A stretch of 64,000 nucleotides of DNA. It comes from Deinococcus sonorensis KR-87. GTDB lineage: Bacteria > Deinococcota > Deinococci > Deinococcales > Deinococcaceae. Each line of letters opens with the position of its first letter. Positions within the stretch are counted from its first letter, which is position 1. The translations under genes and the position numbers were made by a program. The notes below the pieces were generated by a model. It was not told where the DNA came from. It saw only the letters and a list, made by a program, of their open reading frames with translations, and searched no databases. The stretch lies in NCBI RefSeq assembly GCF_040256395.1, contig NZ_CP158299.1, positions 124,001 through 188,000 of the forward strand. The letters are read 5' to 3'. Shown one piece after another: positions 30,462 to 41,532 of the stretch.

Positions 30462-32195
30462 TCAGCCGGGCCGCACACCGATGCGGGTGGCCAGGGCATA
30501 GACCACCACGATGATCAGAATCTGGACGCTGGACAGCGCGGCGATGGCGTCCACCGCGCCGGTGCCCCACAGCTGCACGATCTGGGCACCCAGCACCTCG
30601 GTGCCGGGCGTCAGCAGGTACACGCCGGTGGAGTACTCGCGCACGAACTGCATGAAGATCAGCAGCCACGCGGCCACCAGCCCCGGGCGCAGCACCGGCA
30701 GGGTGGCGCGCAGGAACGCCTGGGTGGCGTTGGCGCCGCCGATGCGGGCGGCCTCCTCCAGGTCACGGCTCACCTGCGAGAGGGTGGCGTTCAGCAGCCG
30801 CACGCCGTACGGCATCCACACCACCGTGTACGCGATGGCGATGCTCAGCAGGGTGGGGCGCATGGGCTTCAGGAACGGCACGAACAGGAACAGCCACAGC
30901 ATCGCCAGGCCCATGATCAGCCCCGGCACGGCGCGCGGCAGGCCCGCCACGTAGTCCAGGGTGCGGCTCACCCCGCGCGGCGCCCGCTGGATGGCCAGCG
31001 CCACCAGCAGATACACCGCCACGGCCAGCGCGCCGCCCACGCAGGCCAGCACCACGGTGTTCAGGATGGCGCGGCTCAGGTCCGGCGTGTGGAAGACGGA
31101 GAGGTAATTCTGCAGGCTCAGGGCATGCAGCAGGTTCACGCCGGGTCCCCAGCTGCTCACCAGGCTGCGCAGCAGCACGCCGCTCATCGGCACCACCACC
31201 GCGAACAGCAGGTACAGCACGGTCAGCACGGTCAGCGGCCAGCGCCATGCGCCCAGCCGCAGCCGCTCGCTGCGGTAGCCCTTGCTGCCGAGCGAGGCGT
31301 AGCTGCCGCGGGTGCGCGACAGGCTGCGCTGCATAAACACGATGATCAGCGCCAGCAGGATCAGCGTGACGGCCACCACCGCCATCGGGCCATAGGCCGG
31401 CACGCCGGTGATGGCGGTCAGGCGGTACAGGTAGGTGGTGATCACGTCCACGCCGCGCGCGTCACCCAGCACCAGCGGCAGCCCGAAGATCTCGAAGCCG
31501 AGCAGCAGCATCAGCATGGCGCTGTACACCAGGGCCGGGCGCACCAGCGGCAGCGTGACGCGCATCATCACGGTCCAGACGTTCGCACCGCTCAGCCGGG
31601 CCGCCTCCTCCAGGCTGGCGTCCAGGTTCTTCATGGTGGTGCTGACGTACAGGTACACGTACGGCACGTGAGTAAGGCCCGCGATCAGGGCGATGGCCGG
31701 CAGCGTGTAAATGGTCCACGGCACCCCGGTCACGCCGAAGGTCTGCATGTACCACGCGCTCAGGAAGCCGCTCGGTCCCAGCGCTACGATGAAGCCCACG
31801 CCCAGCACGATCGGCGATACGAAGATGGGGGTCAGCAGCAGCACCTCGAAGGCCCGGCCCATCGGCAGGTCGGTCTTGGTGACCAGAAAGGCCAGCAGCG
31901 CCCCGAGCGGCACCGCAATGAAGATCATGGCGGCGGCCAGCACCGCGCTGTTGCCGAAGGCCCGCCAGAAGGCGGCGTCGGTCAGCACCTGCTGGTACGC
32001 CTGGAGGCCGGCAGTCTTGACCGGCGCGAAGAAGGGGTTGGAGAGCAGGCTCTGGTAGGCGAGCAGCAGCAGCGGCGACAGCACTGCGAGGCTCACGGCG
32101 GCGAGCAGCAGCCACCAGCCCCCGCCCGGCACCTTCACGGTGCGGACGGGGAGCTGGGCACGCTCGCGCCCGCTGGGGGTCGGCGCGGCGGTCAT
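30462..32195 (-). CDS. ABC importer permease, two fused membrane domains
   Basis: This 577-residue protein has about twelve hydrophobic helices arranged as two BPD_transp_1 halves, as in FbpB/AfuB-type permeases. Each half carries a coupling-helix EAA-like motif: EEAARLSGANVWTVMMRVTLPL in the first and EEAARIGGANATQAFLRATLPV in the second. It starts 3 bases after the binding-protein stop, so expression is coupled. The family imports ferric iron or, in some members, phosphorylated or carboxylated small molecules. Confidence 0.92.
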   Translation of the reverse strand: MTAAPTPSGRERAQLPVRTVKVPGGGWWLLLAAVSLAVLSPLLLLAYQSLLSNPFFAPVKTAGLQAYQQVLTDAAFWRAFGNSAVLAAAMIFIAVPLGALLAFLVTKTDLPMGRAFEVLLLTPIFVSPIVLGVGFIVALGPSGFLSAWYMQTFGVTGVPWTIYTLPAIALIAGLTHVPYVYLYVSTTMKNLDASLEEAARLSGANVWTVMMRVTLPLVRPALVYSAMLMLLLGFEIFGLPLVLGDARGVDVITTYLYRLTAITGVPAYGPMAVVAVTLILLALIIVFMQRSLSRTRGSYASLGSKGYRSERLRLGAWRWPLTVLTVLYLLFAVVVPMSGVLLRSLVSSWGPGVNLLHALSLQNYLSVFHTPDLSRAILNTVVLACVGGALAVAVYLLVALAIQRAPRGVSRTLDYVAGLPRAVPGLIMGLAMLWLFLFVPFLKPMRPTLLSIAIAYTVVWMPYGVRLLNATLSQVSRDLEEAARIGGANATQAFLRATLPVLRPGLVAAWLLIFMQFVREYSTGVYLLTPGTEVLGAQIVQLWGTGAVDAIAALSSVQILIIVVVYALATRIGVRPG

Positions 32196-32198
32196 GGC

Positions 32199-33299
32199 CT
32201 AGTTGCCCTTCACAGCCTTGCGCCAGCTGTTCAGGAAGGTGGCGCGGGTGCCCTGGTCCAGGTTGCTCAGCAGCGCCTTGCTCACCGGAATCACCTTCAG
32301 GTTGGCCGCCCCGCCCACCGCGCTCGTCAGCGTGACGCGGGTGGCCTTGCCGGCCACGTCGCCGCGCAGCGCGTAGATCAGCGACTGGTTGGCCATCACC
32401 AGCTGGCCGCGGCGCGACAGCAGGTAGTCCAGGAACAGCTTGGCCGAGTTGGGGCTGGAAGCCGTCTTGCTGATGAACGCGACCCGCTGGAAGGCCACGG
32501 TGCCGTCCTTCCAGAAGCGCATGCCCAGGTCCGGCACCTTCTGCTGGCGCAGCAGCGCGTAGCTGCCGATGATGTTGTAGCCGTACAGGGCCTCACCGCT
32601 CACCACCTTCTCGATCATGGCGCCGGTACTGCTGTACAGGCCCGCCTGGCTCTTGCCCAGCCCGGCCATCACGCCCGCGAAGTTCTTGGTGACCTGGTTG
32701 TCGTACTCGGTGAGCGTGAAGCCCACGCCGCTCTTCTCCGGGTCCCAGGTGGCCAGCTTGCCGGTCAGCTTGCCGCTGTTCAGCAGCGTGGCGAAGGCCG
32801 CGTGGGTGGCCGGCAGGTCGCTGGCCTTGACCAGCCGCTTGTTGTAGATCAGCGCGACCGGCTCCAGGGTGGTGCCGTACGCCTGATTCTGGTAGTTGCT
32901 CTCCGGCCCGAAGTTCTTGAGTTCCGGGCTGGCATAGGTCAGCGCGTAGCCCTGGCTGGCCAGGCTGACCTGCAGGTCCATGGCGCTGCTCCACAGCAGG
33001 TCGGCGCTGGGCGACCCGGCTGCCGCCTCGCTGATGTAGCGGCTGTACAGCTGCGACGTGCCGATGTCCTGGTACTCCACGTTGACGAAGGGGTAGAGCT
33101 TCTTGAAGTCGTCCACCAGGAACTGAGCGCTCGCCTGGTCGGTGGACGAGTAGATGGTCAGCTTCTTTTCCTTCTTGGCGGCGTCAATGATGCTGGCGTA
33201 GCTGGCCGGGTAGCCGCCCGGCACCGTCTGGGCGCTGGCAAGGGCGGGCAGGGCGAGGCTGAGGGTCATCAGGACCTGTCGGACGGGCAGTGAACGCAT
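32199..33299 (-). CDS. ABC importer substrate-binding protein (Fe3+/organophosphate class)
   Basis: This 366-residue protein has a cleavable signal peptide (1-23, ending ASA) and the type II binding-protein fold: KKLTIYSSTDQASAQFLVDDFKKLYP, SADLLWSSAMDLQVSL and YGTTLEPVALIYNKRLV are typical of the FbpA/AfuA/PgtC-like group. The group includes ferric-iron and sugar-phosphate or phosphoglycerate binders; conserved iron-ligand tyrosines cannot be confirmed by eye, so the substrate stays open. ATG 33299 is preceded by AGGAGGAAG. It heads the five-gene operon running to 27001. Confidence 0.9.
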   Translation of the reverse strand: MRSLPVRQVLMTLSLALPALASAQTVPGGYPASYASIIDAAKKEKKLTIYSSTDQASAQFLVDDFKKLYPFVNVEYQDIGTSQLYSRYISEAAAGSPSADLLWSSAMDLQVSLASQGYALTYASPELKNFGPESNYQNQAYGTTLEPVALIYNKRLVKASDLPATHAAFATLLNSGKLTGKLATWDPEKSGVGFTLTEYDNQVTKNFAGVMAGLGKSQAGLYSSTGAMIEKVVSGEALYGYNIIGSYALLRQQKVPDLGMRFWKDGTVAFQRVAFISKTASSPNSAKLFLDYLLSRRGQLVMANQSLIYALRGDVAGKATRVTLTSAVGGAANLKVIPVSKALLSNLDQGTRATFLNSWRKAVKGN

Positions 33300-33484
33300 A
33301 GGGTCTTCCTCCTGGAGTGGGCCCAGGCAGCCGCCGGGGGCGCTGCGCTGGCAACTGTGTTTTCGGTGGCTTCAGCGTAGGGGGGGCAGGGCGGCCCGCC
33401 GCACTTGCGTGCATTGCGTGTGTGATGTTCATGGCCGTGAACACAACTCCGCCCCGGCCGATCTGCACGCTCTACACTGCGGCC

Positions 33485-34652
<1,168 letters not shown>

Positions 34653-34666
<14 letters not shown>

Positions 34667-35079
34667 GGCCGGCCAGCGCCTGCTCCAGCGCGTTCCAGGC
34701 GAGCAGCGCGCACTTGCGCCGGGCGTGCAGCCGGCTCACGCCCTGCAGCGCCTGCAGGTCACCGAGCGCGGGGTCGGGGGCCTCCTCCCCCATCACCATG
34801 GCCCGGAAGTGGGCCGCCAGCGCCTGCGCGTCGGCCACGGTGCGGCCGCTCAGCGCCTGGGTCATCAGGCTGGCCGACGCCTGACTGATGGCACAGCCGT
34901 CGTCCCTCGAAGTGCACCGCGGCGAGCTGTTCGCCCTCCCGCTGCGCCCAGACCGTCACCTGATCGCCGCAGCTGGGGTTGTCCAGCGCGGCAAAGGGGG
35001 CGCCGGGCAGCTCACCCCGGTTGCGCGGACGCTGCTGGTGCGAGCTGATGATCTCGCGGGCCACCGATTCGGGAAGCAT
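34653..35079 (-). pseudogene. sufU: Iron-sulfur scaffold SufU, interrupted by a one-base frameshift
   Basis: The first frame from ATG 35079 encodes [18 protein letters not shown] and [13 protein letters not shown], the SufU N-terminus with its first zinc/Fe-S cysteine. It breaks at EGRRLCHQ. The remainder, [18 protein letters not shown] through RRKCALLAW to the stop at 34653, continues in another frame. Dropping the single T at 34903 (A on the coding strand) gives [15 protein letters not shown], the exact family pattern, so all three conserved cysteines would return. TACACT (35086-35091) is 6 bases before the ATG. SufU normally receives sulfur from SufS and is usually essential, so a sequence error or a paralogue should be considered. 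Confidence 0.8.
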
Positions 35080-35120
35080 GCTGAAAGTGTAGCGCCGCCG
35101 GGCAGCGCTACAGTGGCCGG

Positions 35121-36023
35121 GTGCCCGCTCCCTCCTCCCCCGCGCTGGTGATCGGCGGCATCAACGCCGACCTCAAGAGTCAGACGCTGGCCCCGCCGCA
35201 GCTGCACACCAGCAACCCGGCCCACAGCCGCATGACGCCCGGCGGCGTGGCCCGCAACGTCGCTGAGAACCTGGCGCGGCTGGCCGTGGCCGTGCGGCTG
35301 CTGGGCGCGGTGGGCCGCGACCCGCTGGGCGACGCGGTGCTGCAGCAGACCGGGGCGGCCGGGGTGGACGTGAGCGGCGTGCTGCGCCTCTCCGGCCCGA
35401 CCGGTACCTACACGGCGGTGCTGGACCACCACGGCGAGCTGCTGATCGGGCTGGCGGCCATGCAACTCACCGATCAGCTTACGCCAGAGCGGGTGGGGTC
35501 GTGGCGCAGTCAGGTGGCCGGGGCCGCCCTGCTGGTGCTGGACGCCAACCTGCCCTCCGCCACGCTGCTGCTGCTGCTGGACGCGGCGCGGCAGGCGGGC
35601 GTGCCGGCGCTCCTGGACCCGGTGAGTGCGCCCAAGGCGGCCCCGCTGCGTGGCCAGCTCTCGGGCCTGTACCTGATCACGCCCGACCGGGCCGAACTGG
35701 AAGCGCTGACCGGCGAGCCGGACCCGGACCGGGCGGCCCGGCAGCTGCTGGAGCAGGGGGTGCAGCACGTGCTGCTCACGCAGGGGCGGGCCGGCAGCCG
35801 GCTGTACGTCCACGGGCAGCCGGCCCCCCTGCAGACCGGCGCCCCCGAGGCCCGGGTGCGCGACGTGACCGGCGCCGGCGACGCGCTGCTGGCGGGCCTT
35901 TGCGCGGGCCTGCTGCGGGGGCTGGCGCTGCCGGACGCGCTGCACCTGGGCCACCGCTGCGCCGCCCGGACGGTGGAAAGCGAGTACACTGTGCGGCCAG
36001 ACCTCGGCTCTGTGGTGCGCTGA
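35121..36023 (+). CDS. psuK: PfkB-family carbohydrate kinase, probable pseudouridine kinase
   Basis: This 300-residue ribokinase-fold enzyme has [12 protein letters not shown] near the start, the substrate-binding [17 protein letters not shown], and the catalytic [16 protein letters not shown] with the anion hole and Asp base (near 251-254). [14 protein letters not shown] is the second signature. Its pairing with psuG identifies the likely substrate as pseudouridine, phosphorylated at the 5' position. TACAGT (35109-35114) lies 6 bases before GTG 35121. It is divergent from sufU with only 41 bases between starts. Confidence 0.88.
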   Translation: MPAPSSPALVIGGINADLKSQTLAPPQLHTSNPAHSRMTPGGVARNVAENLARLAVAVRLLGAVGRDPLGDAVLQQTGAAGVDVSGVLRLSGPTGTYTAVLDHHGELLIGLAAMQLTDQLTPERVGSWRSQVAGAALLVLDANLPSATLLLLLDAARQAGVPALLDPVSAPKAAPLRGQLSGLYLITPDRAELEALTGEPDPDRAARQLLEQGVQHVLLTQGRAGSRLYVHGQPAPLQTGAPEARVRDVTGAGDALLAGLCAGLLRGLALPDALHLGHRCAARTVESEYTVRPDLGSVVR

Positions 36024-36089
36024 CCTGCGGCGCGCCGGGCCGGGTGGAGTTCGCCCCTGACCCCTCGTCTCATGCCCGGAGGAACACCT

Positions 36090-37016
36090 ATGCCCCTGAA
36101 CCCGCAGCTCGACTACACCCCTGAAGTGCGCGACGCCCTGGAGCTGGGCCGCCCGGTGGTGGCGCTGGAAAGTACCATCATCAGCCACGGCATGCCGTAT
36201 CCGCAGAACGTGCAGACCGCCCGCGAGGTGGAGGCGCTGGTGCGGCAGCACGGCGCGACCCCCGCCACCATTGCGGTGCTGCACGGCCGCATCAAGGTGG
36301 GTCTCTCGCCGGACGAACTGGAACTGCTGGCCACCGACAAGGCCGTGCAGAAGATCAGCACCCGCGACCTGCCGGTCACGGTGGCGCTGGGCGGCCACGG
36401 GGCCACCACCGTCGCCAGCACTATGCGGATCGCCCATCTGGCCGGCATCCGGGTGTTCGCCACCGGCGGGACCGGTGGCGTGCACCGCGGCGCGGAGCGC
36501 AGCATGGACGTAAGCGCCGACCTGACCGAGCTGAGCCGAAGTGAGGTATGCGTGGTGAGCGCGGGGGTCAAGAGCATTCTGGACATCGCGCTGACGCTGG
36601 AGTATCTGGAGACGCAGGGCGTGCCGGTCATCACGCTGGGCGCGGACGAATTTCCGGCCTTCTACAGCCGCCAGAGCGGGCACCCCTCGCCGCTGACGGT
36701 GGACACGCCGGAGCAGGCGGCGCGGGTGCTGCGTGCCAAGTGGGAGCTGGGGCTGGGCGGCGGGGTGCTGCTGGCCAACCCGGTGCCGGAAGCCAGCGAG
36801 ATTCCGGCGGCCGAGATCACCCCCCACATCCAGCAGGCCCTCTCAGACATGGACGCGCTGGAGATCACCGGCAAGCACACCACGCCGTACCTGCTGGGAC
36901 GCATCGTGGAAATCACCGGTGGCCGCAGCCTGAGCACCAACATCGCGCTGGTCAAGCACAACGCGGCGGTGGCGGCCCAGGTGGCCGAAGCCTATATGGC
37001 CATGGGCATGAACTGA
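36090..37016 (+). CDS. psuG: Pseudouridine-5'-phosphate glycosidase
   Basis: This 308-residue enzyme cleaves the C-C glycosidic bond of pseudouridine 5'-phosphate into uracil and ribose 5-phosphate. PVVALESTIISHGMPYPQN, FATGGTGGVHRGAE and VVSAGVKSILD are diagnostic of the PsuG (IndA) family; the Glu and Lys of these segments form the active site. ATG 36090 follows a GGAGG ribosome binding site, and an in-frame ATG at 36072 lies upstream of that site. It follows psuK by 66 bases. Confidence 0.94.
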   Translation: MPLNPQLDYTPEVRDALELGRPVVALESTIISHGMPYPQNVQTAREVEALVRQHGATPATIAVLHGRIKVGLSPDELELLATDKAVQKISTRDLPVTVALGGHGATTVASTMRIAHLAGIRVFATGGTGGVHRGAERSMDVSADLTELSRSEVCVVSAGVKSILDIALTLEYLETQGVPVITLGADEFPAFYSRQSGHPSPLTVDTPEQAARVLRAKWELGLGGGVLLANPVPEASEIPAAEITPHIQQALSDMDALEITGKHTTPYLLGRIVEITGGRSLSTNIALVKHNAAVAAQVAEAYMAMGMN

Positions 37017-37060
37017 GGCGCGGCCTGGCGGCAAAGCCCACCGGGTAGCTCAGCCAGAAC

Positions 37061-37102
37061 AAGAGGCGGGCGCATGGAAACTGGTCCATGCGCCCGCCTC
37101 TT
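37061..37102. terminator. Bidirectional intrinsic terminator
   Basis: AAGAGGCGGGCGCATGGA and its complement make a perfect 18-bp stem around a 6-nt loop between the convergent psuG and reductase genes, followed by TTATTT. Confidence 0.88.
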
Positions 37103-37115
37103 ATTTCCCGGCGCT

Positions 37116-38126
37116 TCAGTCGGTGCTGCCCACCGGCTGCTCCTGCGCCTGCAGCTGCCGCACGATCTCGGCCATTGCCACGTCGGCGTGGAAGCGGCCG
37201 TTCTCGATGAACACCTGATTGGTGCGCCCGGCAAAGCCCGCGCTGCCGGCCACGAACAGGCCCGGCACGCTGCTCTCGTAGTGCTCGCTCAGCACCAGAC
37301 ACTCGTCCGGCTGGGTGTCCAAGCCCAGCGCCTGCATGAAGCTCAGGTTGGGCCGGTAGCCGGTCAGCGCGAAGGTGAAGTCGGTGGGCAGCGGGGTGGT
37401 GCTGCCGCTCGGTCCCTGCACCAGCACGTGATCCGGGTGGATCTCCAGCACCTGCGACTCGAACAGGGCGCTGATGCTGCCCTCCTTGATGCGGTTCTCC
37501 AGGTCCGGCCGCACCCAGTACTTGATGGTGCTCTTGAGTTCCGGTGCGCGCACCACCATGGTCACGTTGGCACCGCTGCGCCACAGGTCCAGGGCGGCGT
37601 CCGCGGCGCTGTTGCCGGCCCCGATGACCGTCACGTTCAGCCCGAAGAACGGGTGCGCCTCGGTGTAGTAGTGCGAGACGTTCTCGCCGTCCTCGCCGGG
37701 AATACCCAGGTGCAGCGGGTTGTCGTAGTAGCCGGTGGCGACCAGCACCCGCCGCGCCTCCACCACACCCTGCTGGCCGTCCTTGGCCTCCACCTCCACG
37801 GTGAAGCCAGCCGGGGCCGCGTGGATGCGCGTCACCTCGGTGTACTGGCGGATGTTCAGCTGCTCGCGCTGCGCCACCAGCCGGTAGTACATCAGCGCGT
37901 CCTTGCGGTCCGGCTTGTCGTGCCCCGTCACCATCGGGTGGTTGCCGATTTCCAGCTCCGGCGCGGTGGTGAAGAAGGTCATGTAGGTGGGGTAATCGAA
38001 AATCGCGTTCACCACGCACCCCTTCTCCAGCACCACATAACTCAGCCCCGCCCGCTTGGCCGCGATGGCCGCCGCCAGTCCCACCGGCCCTGCTCCCACA
38101 ATCGCCACGTCAATCATGAGGGCCAT
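37116..38126 (-). CDS. ypdA: YpdA-family bacillithiol disulfide reductase
   Basis: This 336-residue flavoprotein has an FAD-binding [15 protein letters not shown] at the N-terminus, an NADPH-binding [17 protein letters not shown] in the middle and [22 protein letters not shown] near the end. It lacks the CxxC of thioredoxin reductases, as expected for YpdA (Bdr), which uses a single conserved Cys (C37 region, EKGCVVNAI) to reduce bacillithiol disulfide with NADPH. Deinococci use bacillithiol, so the call fits. ATG 38126 and ATG 38117 are both possible starts. Confidence 0.9.
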   Translation of the reverse strand: MALMIDVAIVGAGPVGLAAAIAAKRAGLSYVVLEKGCVVNAIFDYPTYMTFFTTAPELEIGNHPMVTGHDKPDRKDALMYYRLVAQREQLNIRQYTEVTRIHAAPAGFTVEVEAKDGQQGVVEARRVLVATGYYDNPLHLGIPGEDGENVSHYYTEAHPFFGLNVTVIGAGNSAADAALDLWRSGANVTMVVRAPELKSTIKYWVRPDLENRIKEGSISALFESQVLEIHPDHVLVQGPSGSTTPLPTDFTFALTGYRPNLSFMQALGLDTQPDECLVLSEHYESSVPGLFVAGSAGFAGRTNQVFIENGRFHADVAMAEIVRQLQAQEQPVGSTD

Positions 38127-38248
38127 TGTGCCGCACCCTGCGGGCCGCAGACCGTAAGGGAAGGCAGAGGAACCCAGGCGGGACGGCAGGGGTGGACCCC
38201 GCCTCTCTGCCCGGATGAATGTTCCTCTCAGGCAGCGGTGGCCCGTTC

Positions 38249-38878
38249 CTAGTCCACCTCACCCTGGACCAGCAGCAGGCCCAGGCTGTACGAGTCTGCT
38301 CCCGGCATGTCCTGAAACGCCTCGTCTTCCAGCACGGCCAGCAGCCGCTGCTTCAGCAGGCTGGCCCGCTCCCGGTTCAGCCGCAGCCCGCAGACGTTGA
38401 ACAGAACCGGCTCGTCGCCCGCGAACAGCTGCAGGGCGGTGTGGTCCGGGTTGCCCAGGTGCAGGCTGCTCGTCTGGTTGTGATGCTCCAGCCAGTAGCC
38501 CCAGAGCCTGAAGGTGCCGTACAGCTGCTTCAGGCCCAGCTGCACGAAGCGCTGCATGCGCGGCATGACCTGCCCCTGGGCGAACTGCTCGAGCGTCTCG
38601 GCCCCGGTCACCTCGAAGGGAATGAACCACCTGGGCGGCACCCGGTAGTAGCGGACGGGTCGCCCGGCGCGCGGCTCGGTGCGGCTGACCTCCGCCACCC
38701 CGGCCCAAACCAGTTTCTGAAGCTGATAGTGCACCGGCCCCAGCCGGGTCTGCAGCGCCCGGCTCAACCCGGCGGCGCTGCATTCCCCGACCATCAACCG
38801 GGTGATCAGGGTCCGCAGCCGCACGTCCAGCAGCAGGGCGGCCTGCGCCGGGGTGGCCACACGGTGCAGCAGGGTCAT
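38249..38878 (-). CDS. ArsR-like winged-helix transcriptional regulator
   Basis: This 209-residue protein has an N-terminal winged helix (about 12-80: [53 protein letters not shown]) and a long C-terminal helical and beta ligand/dimer domain. The HTH resembles ArsR-type repressors lacking the metal-binding cysteines. ATG 38878 has TAGCCT (38885-38890) 6 bases upstream. It is divergent from an MFS exporter and shares a dyad with it, so it probably regulates both genes. Confidence 0.8.
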   Translation of the reverse strand: MTLLHRVATPAQAALLLDVRLRTLITRLMVGECSAAGLSRALQTRLGPVHYQLQKLVWAGVAEVSRTEPRAGRPVRYYRVPPRWFIPFEVTGAETLEQFAQGQVMPRMQRFVQLGLKQLYGTFRLWGYWLEHHNQTSSLHLGNPDHTALQLFAGDEPVLFNVCGLRLNRERASLLKQRLLAVLEDEAFQDMPGADSYSLGLLLVQGEVD

Positions 38879-38884
38879 GCGTTC

Positions 38885-38922
38885 AGGCTACTTGAATTCA
38901 GGCCTCGTGATTTGAGTAGCCT
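38885..38922. promoter_or_regulatory. Shared divergent promoter and dyad operator
   Basis: AGGCTACT at 38885-38892 and AGTAGCCT at 38915-38922 are perfect inverted arms, with further partial matches inward (TGAAT against ATTTG). The outer TAGCCT of each arm is the -10 hexamer of the gene it faces: the regulator at 6 bases from its ATG, and the MFS gene 18 bases from its ATG. A protein bound here would cover both promoters. Confidence 0.55.
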
Positions 38923-38940
38923 GCGGTTCACCATGGGGCC

Positions 38941-40203
38941 ATGACCACCGCTGCTCCGCTGCTCAACCGCAACCTGCTGATCTGGCTGATCGGCTCGGCC
39001 CAGTCCCAGCTGGGCTCGGCGCTGGCCTCCATCGCGCTGAGTTTTCTGGTGCTGCATCAGACCGGCTCCGCCGGACAGATGGCCCTGACCCTGGCGTGCG
39101 GGGTGGGGCCCAATCTGCTGATGCCGCTGGCGGGGGCGCTGGTGGACCGCCTCCCGCTCAAGGTGCCGCTGATCGGGGCGGACGTGCTGCGCGGCCTGCT
39201 GCAGCTGACGGTGGCGTTGCTGGCCCTGCGGCTGGGCGAGGTGCCGCTGTGGCTGGTCAACGGGGCGGCCCTGATCGGCGGGCTGGCGGGTATTTTTGCT
39301 GGCCCGGCCAGCGGCGCGGCCTTTCCGCAGCTGGTGCCGGAAGCACAGCTGGCCCGCGCCAACGGCCTGAACGGCAGCGTGTCGCAGGGGGCCTGGCTGC
39401 TGGGCATGCTGGGCGGCGGGGTGCTGGTGGCGCGGGTGGGGCCGCCGGTGGCGATTCTGCTGGACGGGCTGAGCTTCCTGATCATGGCGGCGCTGCTGAC
39501 GCTGGTGCGGCTTCCCCACCGGCCTCCGGCGACCGGGCCACGCGGCAGCGTGCTGGCCGACGTGCAGTCCGGCCTGCAGCTGATGAGGCGCTCGAAGGTG
39601 CTGAGTCTGGTGCCGGTCATCGGGTTCGTGGTGAATGCGGCCATCGCGCCGGTGACGGTCATCACGCCGAAGCTGATGGAGACGCTGGGGCCGGGGGCCG
39701 GCGGCTACGGGCTCTTCCTGGCCATCGAGGGCGCCGGGGCGGTGCTGGGCGGCCTGCTGATCACGGCGCTGGGGGCCCGCCTGCCGGTCAAACGCACCAC
39801 CGCCGCCGGCATGGTCCTGCTGGCGCTGGCGTACCTGCTGATGGCCGCCTGGCCGGTGTACGTGGGGCTGCTGGGGGCGGCGCTGCTGGTGGGCCTGGCC
39901 ATGGCCCTGGTCAACACGCCGCTGAGTACCCTGATGCAGCAGATGGTGCCGCCCAGCTACCTGGGACGGGTGTTCAGCGTGCTGGGCACCGTGGCCACGC
40001 TGGGCATGCCGCTGACGCTGCTGCTGGTGGCCCCGCTGGTGGACCGCTTTCCGGTGTCCCGCTTCTTCACGGTGGCCGGGCTGCTGGTGCTGGCGGGCGG
40101 GGCGGCCTGGGTGCTGGTGGCGCTGGCCGAGCGCACACCACCGGACCTGAGCGTTCCGGAGACGCCGGACGACCGGCAGCCCCCGACCGCCCCGGCCCTC
40201 TAA
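38941..40203 (+). CDS. MFS exporter (EntS/MFS_3 type)
   Basis: This 420-residue membrane protein has about twelve hydrophobic helices. LAGALVDRLPLKVPLIGADVLRG is the cytoplasmic loop 2-3 signature of the MFS_3/EntS group, and ARANGLNGSVSQGAWLLG is its helix-4/5 segment. The group expels siderophores or drugs by proton antiport; the substrate is unknown. The start ATG 38941 is the second of two ATGs; the first, 7 bases earlier, is out of frame and closes at once. Confidence 0.88.
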   Translation: MTTAAPLLNRNLLIWLIGSAQSQLGSALASIALSFLVLHQTGSAGQMALTLACGVGPNLLMPLAGALVDRLPLKVPLIGADVLRGLLQLTVALLALRLGEVPLWLVNGAALIGGLAGIFAGPASGAAFPQLVPEAQLARANGLNGSVSQGAWLLGMLGGGVLVARVGPPVAILLDGLSFLIMAALLTLVRLPHRPPATGPRGSVLADVQSGLQLMRRSKVLSLVPVIGFVVNAAIAPVTVITPKLMETLGPGAGGYGLFLAIEGAGAVLGGLLITALGARLPVKRTTAAGMVLLALAYLLMAAWPVYVGLLGAALLVGLAMALVNTPLSTLMQQMVPPSYLGRVFSVLGTVATLGMPLTLLLVAPLVDRFPVSRFFTVAGLLVLAGGAAWVLVALAERTPPDLSVPETPDDRQPPTAPAL

Positions 40204-40244
40204 ACGAGACCCGCCGGCCTGCATGCAGGCCGGCGGGTCTCGTT
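40203..40244. terminator. Bidirectional intrinsic terminator
   Basis: A perfect 42-base palindrome with arms AACGAGACCCGCCGGCCTGC lies between two convergent MFS genes and starts within the stop codon of the first. Confidence 0.85.
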
Positions 40245-40254
40245 GATGGGTGTC

Positions 40255-41490
40255 CTACGCCGCCTGCTTGACGGTTCCTCCGGCCCGGCGCCCGGTGCTG
40301 GCGAGCAGCAGCAGCGCCAGCGCCACCACGCCCGACCCGATTCCGAAGGTGGGCCCGACCCCCAGCCGCGAGTACAGCTGCCCACCTCCGATGGGCCCGA
40401 CCACCTGCGCCAGCGAGTTCAGGGCGCTGGCCCCACCCTGCACCCGGCCCTGGGCGTCTTCCGGCGCAGCATTCGAGAGCAGGGCGCTCAGCGAGGCGTT
40501 GAAGATGCCCTCGCCCGAGGCGAACACCAGCACGCTCAGATACAGCAGGGCGGCCACCGGCACGGCGGGCAGCAGCGCCATGCCGGCCATGCCCACCACC
40601 CCCAGCGCCAGCCCCAGCAGCGCCACGCCGCGCTCGCCCAGCCGCGAGATCAGCAGCGGCAGCAGCACGCCCTGCGCCACGATGTCGCACACGCCCACCA
40701 CCATGAACACCGTGCTGACCTGCGCCGGCCCCCAGTGCAGCGTGTCGCGGGCCAGCAGCGTGAGCGCCACCTGCATCAGTGAGAACGGCAGGATGAACAG
40801 CACGCTGGTGAACACCAGCCGGCGCACCACCGGCAGCTCCAGGGCGCCGCGCAGCTGGGTGAGCGGGTTGAGATGCGTGGCGTCGAAGTGCCGGCTGCGC
40901 CGGTCCGCGCTCAGGCTCTCGGGCAGCACGAAGGCGCCCCACAGCATGTTCAGCAGGCACACGCCCGCCGCCACGAACACCGGCGTGCTGAGGCTGATGT
41001 GCGACAGCGCCCCGCCGATGGCCGGCCCGATGATGAAGCCCGCGCCCACCACCGCCCCGACCTGCCCGAACACCTTGCCGCGCTGCTCCTCGGGGGTGGT
41101 GTCGGCCACGTAGCCGAAGAGCGCACTCATGCCGCCGGAGCTCAGGCCGTCAATGATGCGGCCCAGGAACAGCATGAACAGGCTGCCGCCCACACCGAAG
41201 GCGACGTACCCGAGGGCGGAACCCAGCAGGGTGAGCATGATGACCGGGCGACGGCCATAGGCGTCGCTCAGCGCGCCCAGAACCGGCGAGCCGAGGAAGG
41301 TACACAGCGCGTAGACGGCGCCGAGCATCCCGATCATGGCCGCCTGCTGCGACACGACGGGCACGTACTTCGCCACGATGAAGGGCAGCACCGGGAACAC
41401 CAGTGCGAAGCCAATGGAGAAGAGAAAGGCCGTCACCATCAGAAACAGCAGCGGCACCCGGGGGGCGGTTGGGCTTGTGGGCTCAGTCAT
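40255..41490 (-). CDS. MFS exporter (TetA-like drug efflux)
   Basis: This 411-residue transporter has twelve predicted helices. Motif A is [16 protein letters not shown], and [30 protein letters not shown] is the helix-4/5 region of the TetA/DHA1 family, with [13 protein letters not shown] as motif C, typical of antiporters. Drug or metabolite efflux is likely. TACGCT (41497-41502) lies 6 bases before ATG 41490. It is transcribed from an intergenic gap shared tail-to-head with the AraC regulator on the same strand. Confidence 0.9.
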   Translation of the reverse strand: MTEPTSPTAPRVPLLFLMVTAFLFSIGFALVFPVLPFIVAKYVPVVSQQAAMIGMLGAVYALCTFLGSPVLGALSDAYGRRPVIMLTLLGSALGYVAFGVGGSLFMLFLGRIIDGLSSGGMSALFGYVADTTPEEQRGKVFGQVGAVVGAGFIIGPAIGGALSHISLSTPVFVAAGVCLLNMLWGAFVLPESLSADRRSRHFDATHLNPLTQLRGALELPVVRRLVFTSVLFILPFSLMQVALTLLARDTLHWGPAQVSTVFMVVGVCDIVAQGVLLPLLISRLGERGVALLGLALGVVGMAGMALLPAVPVAALLYLSVLVFASGEGIFNASLSALLSNAAPEDAQGRVQGGASALNSLAQVVGPIGGGQLYSRLGVGPTFGIGSGVVALALLLLASTGRRAGGTVKQAA

Positions 41491-41532
41491 GGGGCCAGCG
41501 TACCGGGGGCCGGGTCCAGGGGTCTTGAAAAA

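Noticed and set aside
30402..33293. A 963-residue open frame on the plus strand
   Set aside because: It is exactly antisense to the ABC transporter genes, is rich in His, Gln and Arg, and has no start signal; long antisense frames are expected at this GC content.
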